Below, piece after piece: positions 23,724-32,531 of a stretch of 64,000 nucleotides of DNA (position 1 is its first letter; each line of letters begins with the position of its first letter). Source of the stretch: Salinirussus salinus (GTDB lineage: Archaea > Halobacteriota > Halobacteria > Halobacteriales > Haloarculaceae). A program made the translations under genes and the position numbers. Where the stretch lies: contig NZ_WOWO01000002.1 of assembly GCF_009831455.1 (NCBI RefSeq), positions 744,001-808,000 of the forward strand, given 5' to 3'. Below the pieces are notes generated by a model that made no database searches, was not told where the DNA came from, and worked only from the letters and a program-made list of their open reading frames with translations.

Positions 23724-25067
23724 ATGGGTCTGTTCGACCGACTCCGCGGCGACGAGGGCCCCCGAGTCGCCTTTTTTGGTATCGACGGCGTGCCGTTCAG
23801 TCTCCTCGACGACCACCCGGGCGAGTTCGAGCACCTCGCCGCGCTCGCCGAGGAGGGCAGCGCGGGAGCGATCGACAGTATCGTCCCGCCGGAGTCGAGC
23901 GCCTGCTGGCCGTCGCTGACGACCGGCGTCAATCCCGGCGAAACCGGCGTCTACGGCTTCCAGGACCGCGAGAACGGCTCCTACGACACGTACGTCCCGA
24001 TGGGCCGTGACGTCCAGGCCACGCGCCTCTGGAAGCGGGTGACCGACGCCGGCCGGGACGCGACCGTGATGAACGTCCCCGTCACCTTCCCGCCCGAGGA
24101 GGACGTCCAGCGGATGGTCTCGGGCTTTCTCTCGCCGGGCATCGACCGGGCCGCCCAGCCCGAGGAACTCCGGACCCGACTGGACGGCCTCGACTACAAG
24201 ATCGACGTCAACGCCAAGCTCGGCCACGCCGACGACAAGTCCGATTTCATCGAGGATGCCCACGAGACCCTGGATGCCCGCTTCGAGGCGTTCAAACACT
24301 ACATCCGGGAGGACGACTGGGACCTCTTTTTCGGCGTCTTCATGACTACCGACCGGGTCAATCACTTCCTGTTCAGAGACTACGCGGAAGGCGGCGAGTA
24401 CCACGATGACTTTATCGACTTCTACCGGAAGGTCGACCGGTATCTCGGCGAGTTGCGGGGGCTGCTCGACGACGACACGACGATGATGGTCGCCTCCGAC
24501 CACGGCTTCACGACCCTGGAGTGGGAGGTCCACCTCAACGAGTGGCTCCGCCAGGAGGGGTGGCTCTCCTACGACGGCGACGACCACGAGGAACTGGACG
24601 ACATCGCCGAGGAGACCCGCGCCTACTCGCTCATCCCCGGCCGCTTCTACATCAACCTCGAGGGTCGCGAACCACGGGGCAGCGTCCCCGAAGCCGACTA
24701 CGAAGCGGTGCGGGACGAACTCAGGGCGGAACTCGAGGCCCTGGAGGGACCAGACGGTACCCCAGTCGCCGACCGCGTCGAGACCAAAGAAGAGGCCTAC
24801 CGGGGCGCTCACGCGGACATCGCGCCGGACCTCACCGTGATCCCGAACCACGGCTTCGACCTCAAGGCCGGCTTCAAGGGCAGCGACGAGGTCTTCGACA
24901 CCGGTCCGCGAAACGGGATGCACAGCTTCGATAACGCCTGTCTGTTCGTCGACGACCCCGAAGCGTCGGTCAGGGATGCGGACCTCTACGACGTCGCCCC
25001 GACGATCCTCTCGCTGATGGAGGTCGACTACGACCGCTCCGAGTTCGACGGCGCGAGCCTGGTCTGA
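23724..25067 (+). CDS. alkaline phosphatase superfamily phosphodiesterase/nucleotide pyrophosphatase-like protein
   Basis: This protein of about 447 aa belongs to the type I phosphodiesterase branch of the alkaline phosphatase superfamily. It has FFGIDGVPFSLL with the first metal Asp and SACWPSLTTGVNPGETGVYGF with the nucleophile Ser/Thr region. TDRVNHF and ASDHGFTTLEWEVHLNEWL carry metal-binding His/Asp residues, with a further His in GMHSFDN. The substrate is unknown. ATG 23724 (MGLFDRL) is preferred over 23715 and 23685, which add a few residues. Confidence 0.85.
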   Translation: MGLFDRLRGDEGPRVAFFGIDGVPFSLLDDHPGEFEHLAALAEEGSAGAIDSIVPPESSACWPSLTTGVNPGETGVYGFQDRENGSYDTYVPMGRDVQATRLWKRVTDAGRDATVMNVPVTFPPEEDVQRMVSGFLSPGIDRAAQPEELRTRLDGLDYKIDVNAKLGHADDKSDFIEDAHETLDARFEAFKHYIREDDWDLFFGVFMTTDRVNHFLFRDYAEGGEYHDDFIDFYRKVDRYLGELRGLLDDDTTMMVASDHGFTTLEWEVHLNEWLRQEGWLSYDGDDHEELDDIAEETRAYSLIPGRFYINLEGREPRGSVPEADYEAVRDELRAELEALEGPDGTPVADRVETKEEAYRGAHADIAPDLTVIPNHGFDLKAGFKGSDEVFDTGPRNGMHSFDNACLFVDDPEASVRDADLYDVAPTILSLMEVDYDRSEFDGASLV

Positions 25068-25095
25068 ATCCGGCCTACCGTGCCGTCGCCGCGGC

Positions 25096-26172
25096 TCAGA
25101 ACAGGTCGTCGAGGTTCTCGTCGAACATCTCCTCGGTCGTCGGCCCCTCACCCTCGGCGCTCGCGCTGGCCTCGCGGGCCCGCTCCATGAACTCCTCGAC
25201 CCGACGGGACCGCTCGACCCCACAGAGCAAGACGAGCGCGGCGAGACGGTCGCTATCGAGCGGAAAGTCACCGCCGCGGACCTGGAGGCTGCCGGTCTCT
25301 TCCTCGACCCACGAGCGGGCGCGCTCGACGCCCTTCCGGGAGATCCGCTCGGGCCGGCCGGCGATGACCAGAAGCGCCGCCTCCGCCTCAACGGCGTCGG
25401 GCAGGCTCATGCTCGTCAGGAGGGCGTTGCGCGTGAGGCTCGTGATGGTGTTGACGTTCTCGGCGGCGTCCTCGCTGGCTTCGGCGGTGGCGTACCCGAG
25501 GCTGGCGATCCCACCCTCCCGGAGGGTGTTGATGATCTCCGAGGAGTCGACGACGCTCTCGCCGACGCCCTCGACGGCTTCGCCGGAGGCCAGCAACACC
25601 CCGACTCGCTGGGCGATCTGGCGGTTGATCGCGTCGAACCCCTCTTGGACGCTCTCGCCGCTCTCCCGCCAGGCGTCGTTGTCGATGAGGAGGGCCGCAT
25701 CCGCCTCGCGGGTCACGGTCTTCAGCGAGCGGCCGGCGTTGGCCTGGTAGATACCCCCCTCGTCGCGACCCGGCAGGACGCCGAGCACGTAGATCGGGAT
25801 GTCGTAGATGCGGCCGAGTTCGCGCGCCAGCGCCGGTGCGCCGCCGCTTCCAGTGCCGCCGCCGAGACCGGCGACGACCATGACCGCCTCCGTCTGCGAG
25901 GTGATCCGGCCGTCGAGTCCGTCCATCACCTCGGTGGCCTCGCTCTGCATGATCTCGGCGCCGAGCTCGTTGTCGCCGCCGACGCCGTGGCCCTTCACGC
26001 GGTCCTGGCCGATGAGCATCGTGTCGATGTCCAGCGACTGGAGGTCCGCCTCCGCGGTGTTGACCGCGAAGGCGCTCTGGACCGCGCAGAAGTCCATCTC
26101 GTAGTCGAATTCGGCGATGGCCTGGGCCACCTTCCCGCCGGCCTGGCCCACACCGATCAGGGCGACTCTCAT
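25096..26172 (-). CDS. cetZ: CetZ-type tubulin/FtsZ superfamily protein
   Basis: This 358-aa GTPase has the N-terminal GVGQAGGK nucleotide loop, GHGVGGDNELGAEI, and the tubulin signature GGGTGSG (104-110). The VLPGRDEGGIYQANAGRSL block is typical of CetZ, the archaeal group that controls cell shape and motility rather than FtsZ1/FtsZ2 division proteins. The C-terminal tail is acidic and ends in EEMFDENLDDLF, possibly a partner-binding tail. It is divergent from a pilus-like operon with 73 nt between the starts. Confidence 0.9.
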   Translation of the reverse strand: MRVALIGVGQAGGKVAQAIAEFDYEMDFCAVQSAFAVNTAEADLQSLDIDTMLIGQDRVKGHGVGGDNELGAEIMQSEATEVMDGLDGRITSQTEAVMVVAGLGGGTGSGGAPALARELGRIYDIPIYVLGVLPGRDEGGIYQANAGRSLKTVTREADAALLIDNDAWRESGESVQEGFDAINRQIAQRVGVLLASGEAVEGVGESVVDSSEIINTLREGGIASLGYATAEASEDAAENVNTITSLTRNALLTSMSLPDAVEAEAALLVIAGRPERISRKGVERARSWVEEETGSLQVRGGDFPLDSDRLAALVLLCGVERSRRVEEFMERAREASASAEGEGPTTEEMFDENLDDLF

Positions 26173-26213
26173 GACCGGGTGTTGTCACACTGGTTCATGA
26201 ACGTTTGCCCCAG

Positions 26214-26223
26214 TACTTAAACC
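26214..26223 (+). promoter_or_regulatory. TATA-like box of the pilus-like operon
   Basis: The sequence GTACTTAAAC lies about 23-32 nt before ATG 26246 and would start a leaderless transcript for the ten-gene operon. Confidence 0.45.
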
Positions 26224-26245
26224 GGATCGGGGGGCCACCCGGCGT

Positions 26246-26884
26246 ATGGACGACCAACTCGAAGAGCGGGTCGCCACGCTCGAACGCGCGGTCACCGACG
26301 GCGAGGGCGACCCCGCCGCGCTCGCCGACGCGGCCGTCACCGCCGAACGGCTGGATGACCTCGAGACGGCAGCCGAGGACCTGGAGGACCGGGTTGCCGA
26401 ACTCGAGGCAGCGACGCAGGCGCTGCGCGGGTACGTCGGCGAGGTCCGCTCGGTGAACCGGGAGGTCGAGGAACGGGCCGACCTGGCGCTCTCCCGGGTC
26501 GAGGACCTGGCCGGCGGGTCGAACACCTCTGGCGACACCCGCGACGAACCGGCCGAACGGAGCCCGCGGAACGTCGGTGAGGGCTCACGGCGTCGCGAGC
26601 GCTGTGGCCGGTGCGGCCAGCCGACCGACGGCGAGCCGGGGACAGGTGGTGAGTCCGCAGCGGCGGCTCCCGGTCCGCGGCAGGAAGAGTCCCCGGAGCC
26701 GACCGGCGGCGACCGGCCGAACGCCGCAGCGCTCGACGGGGGGTCGTGGGACCCCGGCGCTTCCAGGAGCCCGGGAGCGTCCTGGGCCGGGAGCGGGCCC
26801 TCTGGCTCGCGGGAAGGCGGTGGGCAGGCCGGTGAGGGAAGCGGAGCGGACGGGCCCATCGCCCGGCTCCGGAAGCTGCTGTGA
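26246..26884 (+). CDS. coiled-coil protein, first gene of the pilus-like operon (DUF7310-like)
   Basis: This 212-aa protein has an N-terminal coiled coil (about 1-90, with ATLERAVTDGE and LETAAEDLEDRVAELEAATQAL heptads). A disordered Ser/Gly/Pro-rich region follows with one CGRCG motif near residue 115, then a short C-terminal helix PIARLRKLL. From memory it matches a haloarchaeal family next to secretion ATPases (DUF7310). It may scaffold or regulate the ATPase. GTG of the next gene overlaps its TGA. Confidence 0.65.
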   Translation: MDDQLEERVATLERAVTDGEGDPAALADAAVTAERLDDLETAAEDLEDRVAELEAATQALRGYVGEVRSVNREVEERADLALSRVEDLAGGSNTSGDTRDEPAERSPRNVGEGSRRRERCGRCGQPTDGEPGTGGESAAAAPGPRQEESPEPTGGDRPNAAALDGGSWDPGASRSPGASWAGSGPSGSREGGGQAGEGSGADGPIARLRKLL

Positions 26885-27381
26885 TCCGGGCGGTACTCGC
26901 CGTCGCGCTCACCGCCGCGCTGCTCGGCGTCTCCCTCCCCGTCGTCGAGGAGGCGGGGCGGACCCACAGCGACGCGCGGGTGGCGAGTGAACTCGACCGG
27001 GTGGAGTCTGCGGCCCGGGCACTCCGTGCGGGGTCGACGGCCACGGCGCGCGGTCCGGCCGCCAGGCGGACGCTGACGCTCTCCCTGCCCGAGCGGACGT
27101 GGGCCCACCCCGGCCTGGCTCGGCTGACCGTGCCGCCTCCAGGGGGACGCGGCAGCGTGACGTGGCGCGTCGAGGGTGGGGCCGAGCGCGACCGGCGACT
27201 CCTCGGCGGCGACGTCGTCGGTCCGCCCGGCGGGCTCACGCTCCGGGAAGGTGGCAGCAGGGAGGTGGTGCTTCTGCTCCGCCCGGAGGGGGTGGTCGAG
27301 GTCCGGCGGCTGAGTTTTATCACCGAACGCGGGAGCACCGCGGCACATGGGACTCCGAGCGTTGCTGTCGGGCGCGGATGA
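26881..27381 (+). CDS. membrane-anchored small protein of the pilus-like operon (DUF7311-like)
   Basis: This 166-aa protein has an N-terminal TM or signal segment (about 3-20, IRAVLAVALTAALLGVSLPV) and an extracellular-type beta-rich remainder. It starts with GTG overlapping the previous stop by 4 nt, and its end overlaps the ATPase gene by 35 nt. Its role is unknown; position and topology suggest a minor subunit or assembly factor. Confidence 0.65.
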   Translation: MIRAVLAVALTAALLGVSLPVVEEAGRTHSDARVASELDRVESAARALRAGSTATARGPAARRTLTLSLPERTWAHPGLARLTVPPPGGRGSVTWRVEGGAERDRRLLGGDVVGPPGGLTLREGGSREVVLLLRPEGVVEVRRLSFITERGSTAAHGTPSVAVGRG

Positions 27382-29173
27382 GTCCGGCTGTGGGTGTCGA
27401 CCCCGGTTCGAGGACGACCGGCTGGTCGTCGATGCCGACGGCTGCGACGGGGCGGGCCGGCTGGAGCGTGAGCCCGACTGCCGCGCGACCGCGGTCTCCG
27501 CTCTCGCCGGGCGGGACGCCGATACGGTCCTGACGCGAGCGGCCGGCGTCGAGCGCGCGTACACCGGACAGGCGGGCGCACTCCTCGTCGCCGCTGGCCG
27601 GTTCCTCGAGCGGGTCCGGATCCACGACGAACGGCTCGCCGACCGCGTTCGGCGCGACCCGCTGGGAGCCGCCCGCGAGGCGACGGGCCGGGCGGACACC
27701 ACCGCCGACATCGCCGCGGAAGCCGGGCTCGCCGAGGTCGCGGCGGCCGCCGGCGGTACGGCGACTGCGCTCGCTCCCGTCGAGGGACTCGCCGTCAGCC
27801 GCTGGCGGGTCGACCGGTCGGTCCCCGGCGCCCCCCTCGAGGAGCGGAGGGACCTGGAGACCGGCGGGACCGTCCGCTGCTACCGCCGGGAAAGTACCTG
27901 GAAGTACCACCTCCAGCCGGCCGGCCAGCGGCTCGACGACGGCGAGACCGCCACGCTCGCCGCGGCGGCGGAGCGCTTTGCCGCCACGGGCAGCGAGCGG
28001 ACGCCGCGGGCGGCGGTCGAGGCAGTCGCCGACGGCGTTCGGGGCGAGGCCGTCGAGCGGGTCGCTGCCGTCCTCGCGAAACACACCCGCGGATACGGGC
28101 TGTTGGAGGACCTGTTCGCCGACCCCGCGGTGAGTGACGTCTACGTGACTGCGCCGGCGACCGCGAACCCGGTCCGGGTCGTGGCGGACGGGCGGGCCAT
28201 GCGGACGAACCTCCGGCTCACCGACGGCGGCATCAACGCCCTCGCCTCGCGGTTCCGTCGGGAGAGTGGCCGGGCGTTCTCGCGGGCCGCCCCGACCCTC
28301 GACGCCGCAATCGATGTCGGCGACCGGCAGGTCCGCGTCGCCGGACTCCGGCCGCCGGCCAGCGACGGGCTGGCCTTCGCGTTCCGGGCACACGACCCGG
28401 AGACCTGGCGGCTGGACGACCTGGTCGACAACGGGACCGTCCCTCCCGGAGCCGCGGCGGTGCTCTCGCTGTGCGTCGAGCGGGGCCGGTCGCTGCTTCT
28501 CGCGGGCGCCCGCGGGGCCGGGAAGACCACGATGCTCGCCGCGCTGCTGTGGGAACTCCCGGCGGACGTTCGGACGGTGACCATCGAGGACACGCCTGAG
28601 CTGCCCGTCGAGGCGTTGCAGGCGGCCGGCCGGGACGTCCAGGCGCTCCGGACGGGGGCGGATGGCGGCGAGATACCGCCCCCGGAGGCGCTCCGGACCG
28701 CGCTCCGGCTTGGCGACGGGGCGCTCGTCGTCGGCGAGGTCCGCGGCGAGGAGGCGAGTGTCCTCTACGAGGCAATGCGCGTCGGGGCGACAAGCGAGGC
28801 GGTCCTCGGCACCGTTCACGGCGACGGCGCCACGGCCGTCTACGAGCGGGTCGTCGAGGACCTCGGCGTCGCGCCCGCGGCCTTCGGGACGACCGACCTC
28901 GTCGTGACACTCGAGGCCGCTCCCGACGGACGGCGGGTCAGCCACATCGAGGAGGTGACCGGCGGCGATCGGCCGGGGTTCGAACCGCTGTACGCCGTCG
29001 GCGACGGCGGCCTCTCGTCGACCGGCCGTATCGAGCGCGGAAACAGCCGCGTCGTCGCCGCGCTCGCACGCCCCGGAGACACCTACGGGGACGTCAGAGC
29101 TCGCCTGGAGGAGCGTACCGCGCGGTTCGCGAAGCGAGCCGACACGGCAGACGGGAGCCGACCGTGGGACTGA
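27347..29173 (+). CDS. type II/IV secretion system (T4P-like) ATPase
   Basis: This 608-aa protein is a GspE/PilB/VirB11-superfamily ATPase that would power pilus assembly or secretion. Walker A is GARGAGKTT (387-395); the Walker B region is GALVVGEVRGEE, followed by the His-box-like GTVHGDG. The N-terminal 60 residues are Cys-containing (CGCRPRF ... DCRAT), a possible metal-binding addition. The N2 domain includes YGLLEDLFADPAVSDVYVTAP. A TadC-like platform gene follows with a 10-nt overlap. Confidence 0.92.
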   Translation: MGLRALLSGADESGCGCRPRFEDDRLVVDADGCDGAGRLEREPDCRATAVSALAGRDADTVLTRAAGVERAYTGQAGALLVAAGRFLERVRIHDERLADRVRRDPLGAAREATGRADTTADIAAEAGLAEVAAAAGGTATALAPVEGLAVSRWRVDRSVPGAPLEERRDLETGGTVRCYRRESTWKYHLQPAGQRLDDGETATLAAAAERFAATGSERTPRAAVEAVADGVRGEAVERVAAVLAKHTRGYGLLEDLFADPAVSDVYVTAPATANPVRVVADGRAMRTNLRLTDGGINALASRFRRESGRAFSRAAPTLDAAIDVGDRQVRVAGLRPPASDGLAFAFRAHDPETWRLDDLVDNGTVPPGAAAVLSLCVERGRSLLLAGARGAGKTTMLAALLWELPADVRTVTIEDTPELPVEALQAAGRDVQALRTGADGGEIPPPEALRTALRLGDGALVVGEVRGEEASVLYEAMRVGATSEAVLGTVHGDGATAVYERVVEDLGVAPAAFGTTDLVVTLEAAPDGRRVSHIEEVTGGDRPGFEPLYAVGDGGLSSTGRIERGNSRVVAALARPGDTYGDVRARLEERTARFAKRADTADGSRPWD

Positions 29174-30858
29174 CTGGTCGCCTGGCCGGGCTGTACCCCC
29201 TGGAGGTAGACCCGGGGCCTGAGTTCCGGCGCGCTGTCCGGTTTCTCGGCGTCGGCCCCCGGCCGTCGGAGATGCTCGCGGCGGGGTACGTCCTCTCCGG
29301 ACTGGTCACGCTCGCGCTTGCGGGGGTTTCCCTCCTGTTTCCCGCGGGGTTGCGTCCCGCGGGGCTGCTGGCCGCGCTGGCCTGCGGGCTGGCGGGCTCG
29401 GCCGCCGCAGGGTGGCTCCCGCGGCTGTTCGCGACCGCCCGACGGACGCGGAACCTGGGTGCGGCCCCGGACCTCGTCGCGCGTGCGGCCCTGCGGATGC
29501 ACGTCACACCGGCGCCCGAGCGAGCCGCTGCCTTCGCCGCCGAGACCGGCGAGAGCGGGCTCGCGGCGAGTCTGGAACGCCACGTTCGGGCCGCCGGGCC
29601 GACCGGCGACGCTGGACTGGAGTCGTTCGCGGGCGAGTGGGAGGAGTGGTTCCCGTCGCTGGGCCGTGCGCTCGCGCTCGTCGAGGCCGCTGGCTCGGTT
29701 CCACCCGACCGCCGCGGAGACGTCCTGGACCGTGCACTGGATGCGGTCCTGGAGGGCGTCCGGACCCGGACACAGGAGTACGCGAGACGTATCACCGGCC
29801 CGGCGACCGCGCTGTACGCCTTCGGCGTGCTGTTGCCGACGGCCCTCGTCGCGCTCCTCCCCGCTGCCCGGACTGCCGGGCTGGCGGTGACGCCGCTCTC
29901 GGTGGCCGTCGTCTACGACCTCGCCGTCCCGTTAGTGGTCGTCGCGGCCGGTGCCTGGCTTCTCGCCCACCGCCCGGTTGCGTTCCCGCCGCCGCGGGTG
30001 ACGCCCGCACACCCGGCGGTAGAGAACGCCATCAGCAGACGGACTGCCCTCCTGTTCGGAGGGGGCGCGGCCGTCCTCGGCTGGCTGACCGCGGCGCGGG
30101 TCGCGCCGGGCTGGGGCCCGCCGCTGGTCGCCGTGGGCTGGGGGGTCGGAGGGCCCCTCTGGCTGTATTTCCGTCCCGTGCGGGGCGTGCACGAGCGGAT
30201 CCGGGCGGCCGAGCGGGAACTCCCCGACGCGCTCGCGCTGCTGGGCCGGCGGGTGGCTGCCGGGGAGAGCATCGAGCGGGCGGTCGAGGCCGCGAGCGAG
30301 GACGTCGGCGGCCCGGTTGGAGAGACGCTGGCCGACGGTGCACGCCGCCAGCGGCGCCTCCAGGTCGGGGTCGAGGGGGCGTTTCTCGGCCAGCGAGGCG
30401 TGCTCGGACACCTCCCGAGCCAGCGGCTGCGGGCGAGCTTCTCGATGGTCGCGCTCGCGGGCCGCGAGGGACGGCCTGCCGGCCGAGCGCTCCTCTCGCT
30501 GTCCGAGCACGTCGGCCAGCTCCAGCGCGTCGAGGCGGACGCCCGGGCGGAGCTCGACAGCGTCTGCAACACGCTCCGGAGCACGGGCACCACCTTCGGG
30601 CCGCTCGTGGCCGGCGCGACCGTCGCACTCGCGGCAGGGATGACCGGCGGCGGCTTCATCGGCGGGTCGGGAATGCCGTGGCTGGGCGGTGTCGTCGGCG
30701 TCTACGTCATACTCCTCGCCGCGCTGTTGCCCGCGCTCGCGGTCGGGCTCGAGCGGGGCTTCGACCCGTCGCTCGTAGGTCACGCGGTCGGGCGCGCGCT
30801 GTGTGTGGCCGTCGCGGTCTACCTCGCGAGTTACGCGTTCGTCGGCGGCCTCGCCTGA
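29164..30858 (+). CDS. type II secretion system F (TadC/PilC-like) membrane platform protein
   Basis: This 564-aa polytopic protein has several TM helices (about 38-85, 210-275, 290-330 and 475-560) and cytoplasmic loops with the T2SSF pattern (ERELPDALALLGRRVAAGESIERAVEAAS). It appears to hold two F-type units. It is the membrane platform that the ATPase drives. GTG at 29164 overlaps the ATPase gene by 10 nt. No prepilin peptidase gene is nearby. Confidence 0.88.
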   Translation: MGLTGRLAGLYPLEVDPGPEFRRAVRFLGVGPRPSEMLAAGYVLSGLVTLALAGVSLLFPAGLRPAGLLAALACGLAGSAAAGWLPRLFATARRTRNLGAAPDLVARAALRMHVTPAPERAAAFAAETGESGLAASLERHVRAAGPTGDAGLESFAGEWEEWFPSLGRALALVEAAGSVPPDRRGDVLDRALDAVLEGVRTRTQEYARRITGPATALYAFGVLLPTALVALLPAARTAGLAVTPLSVAVVYDLAVPLVVVAAGAWLLAHRPVAFPPPRVTPAHPAVENAISRRTALLFGGGAAVLGWLTAARVAPGWGPPLVAVGWGVGGPLWLYFRPVRGVHERIRAAERELPDALALLGRRVAAGESIERAVEAASEDVGGPVGETLADGARRQRRLQVGVEGAFLGQRGVLGHLPSQRLRASFSMVALAGREGRPAGRALLSLSEHVGQLQRVEADARAELDSVCNTLRSTGTTFGPLVAGATVALAAGMTGGGFIGGSGMPWLGGVVGVYVILLAALLPALAVGLERGFDPSLVGHAVGRALCVAVAVYLASYAFVGGLA

Positions 30859-30890
30859 CGTTTATCACCGAAGGCGTGACCACACCCCCC

Positions 30891-31352
30891 ATGCTCGACA
30901 CGGCAGCCGATACCTGGTACACGTGGCTCGGCCTCGCCGCCGCGAGCCTGGCGGTCGGGGGTGTCGTCGCCGGGCTACCGACGGCGGTGCCGCCGGACGC
31001 GGAAGCTGTCGCCGCGACCGTCGACGGCGTCGCGGCCAGCCCGTACGACGAACACGAGCGGGTCGCGGTGTCGGCGGACGCGATGCGACTCGACAGTCGC
31101 GGCCTGACACTCCGGTCCGGCGGCGGGAAGGCACACGCGGCGTTCGCGCGCCGTGCCACGCCGGTCGGGGACGGGCCCCTCGCCGAGGTCCTTCGCGGGG
31201 CACCGCCCGAGAGCGTCTACCGGACGCGGGAGTCGTTCTCCGACGCACTCCGGGAGGCCCGTGCCCGGGAGTCGGAGTGGCGGCCGGCGCCGGAGGGGTT
31301 GACGGTCAGACGCGTCGCCTGGGGGGAGGTCGATGCGACGCTCGTCGGGTAG
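30891..31352 (+). CDS. single-TM surface protein of the pilus-like operon (DUF7283-like)
   Basis: This 153-aa protein has one TM helix (about 12-31, WLGLAAASLAVGGVVAGL) near the N-terminus and an extracytoplasmic domain of about 120 residues. A possible internal TATA (GTTTATCACC) lies about 30 nt before the start. The family number is from memory. It overlaps the next gene by 20 nt. Confidence 0.65.
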   Translation: MLDTAADTWYTWLGLAAASLAVGGVVAGLPTAVPPDAEAVAATVDGVAASPYDEHERVAVSADAMRLDSRGLTLRSGGGKAHAAFARRATPVGDGPLAEVLRGAPPESVYRTRESFSDALREARARESEWRPAPEGLTVRRVAWGEVDATLVG

Positions 31353-31737
31353 AGCCGGGACGGAGCCCCTGGCTGCGCTCGTCGCCGTCGCAGTCGTCTG
31401 CTCGGCCCTGAGTCTGTACGCCGGCCTGTTGCCCGGTTCCCCGTCGACGGACGGGCGGGCGGCGGCGGCCGAACGCCTCCTCGACCGCGTCTACGGACGG
31501 ACCGCCGAGATCGGGGTGGTGCACCCCAGTCGGCTCGACCGCGCCCTCCAGTGGCAAGGCCGGTGGCAGGGCAAGTGGCGGACGAACGTCAGCGTCGAGA
31601 GCGGGACGGCGACCTGGCAACGCGGGCCGACCCCGCCCGCGGACGCCGGGAGCGTCGCGACCGTCTCGCGTCGTGTGAGCGTGCGAGGACCGCTCGGCCG
31701 GGTCCGTCCGGGCCGGCTCAGGGTGGTGGTGTGGTGA
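31333..31737 (+). CDS. pilin-like single-TM protein (DUF7285-like)
   Basis: This 134-aa protein starts MRRSSGRAGTEPLAALVAVAVVCSALSLYAG. It has a short positively charged lead, then an EPLAALVAV helix, similar to archaeal type IV pilin/TadE-like N-termini with a conserved Glu early in the hydrophobic stretch. The rest is a beta-rich exported domain. It overlaps both neighbours, which places it firmly in the operon. Confidence 0.65.
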   Translation: MRRSSGRAGTEPLAALVAVAVVCSALSLYAGLLPGSPSTDGRAAAAERLLDRVYGRTAEIGVVHPSRLDRALQWQGRWQGKWRTNVSVESGTATWQRGPTPPADAGSVATVSRRVSVRGPLGRVRPGRLRVVVW

Positions 31738-32531
31738 CCCGCGCGGTCAGTACCGTCGTCGACACCCTCCTGTTCCTGCTTCTGGTGTCGGCGGCGGTGT
31801 TCGTCGTGACCGGACCCACGACCGAACCGGTCGACGTCCCCGCGGACGACACCGCCGAGGTGCTGGCGACGAGCACCGCGACCGTCGAGTACGAGGTCGG
31901 CGGGAAGGGGGAGACGATCCGCCGGCGCGCCCGCGGAACCTACGCCGGGCTGCTCGGCCGGGCCGCGGTCGCGAACGCGACGTTTTCCGGACGACAGGTA
32001 GCTCCCGACGGCCCCGCGTTCGCCGCGGAGGTCCGCGGGAAAACTGCGGCGGTGCTCGGAGCGAACACGCAGGTGTCGGCGCGGTGGACGCCCTACCCCG
32101 GCGCGCCGGTGGCCGGGCAGGTCACCGTGGGGCCCGACCCGCCGCCGCGGGCTGACGTCCGCGTCGCCCGGCTCCGGGTACCGGTGGCCGTCCCCTCCGT
32201 CGACCCGGAGCGGACGTACGGCAGTGTCGCCAGCGGGGTATCCCGGGCCGTTGCCCGTGGGATGCTCCCCGGGAGTACGGCGGGTCTCCCCCTCGGCAAC
32301 GGCCCACACCGGCGCGCCGTGGCCCACCGCTTCGACGTGCTGACCCGAGGTAGTGTCGCACGCACGCCCGCCGAACCGGGAGACGTGACGGCGGCCCGGG
32401 ACGTCGCCGCGAGGGCGCTCGCCCCGGCGTTCGCTGCTGACCTCAGAGGTCGGTTCGACTCGCCCCGTGACGCGGCCACGGCCGTGGAAACGGGAACCGC
32501 GACGGTCGTCGTCAGGCGGTGGAAGGGATGA
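31734..32531 (+). CDS. pilin-like single-TM protein (DUF7284-like)
   Basis: This 265-aa protein starts with GTG at 31734 and reads VTRAVSTVVDTLLFLLLVSAAVFVV. The RAVS-T-VV pattern resembles the RAVSPVIG prepilin-peptidase site of haloarchaeal pilins, but the proline is replaced by threonine. A large exported domain follows. It overlaps its neighbours by 4 nt on both sides. Confidence 0.65.
   Translation: MTRAVSTVVDTLLFLLLVSAAVFVVTGPTTEPVDVPADDTAEVLATSTATVEYEVGGKGETIRRRARGTYAGLLGRAAVANATFSGRQVAPDGPAFAAEVRGKTAAVLGANTQVSARWTPYPGAPVAGQVTVGPDPPPRADVRVARLRVPVAVPSVDPERTYGSVASGVSRAVARGMLPGSTAGLPLGNGPHRRAVAHRFDVLTRGSVARTPAEPGDVTAARDVAARALAPAFAADLRGRFDSPRDAATAVETGTATVVVRRWKG

Noticed and set aside
23490-25391. 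633-aa antisense frame over the phosphodiesterase gene
   Set aside because: Low-complexity, no motif; a shadow of the coding strand.
29412-30890. Arg/Gly-rich frame in the TadC-like gene region
   Set aside because: It is a frame shift shadow; only its last part from 30891 is a real gene.
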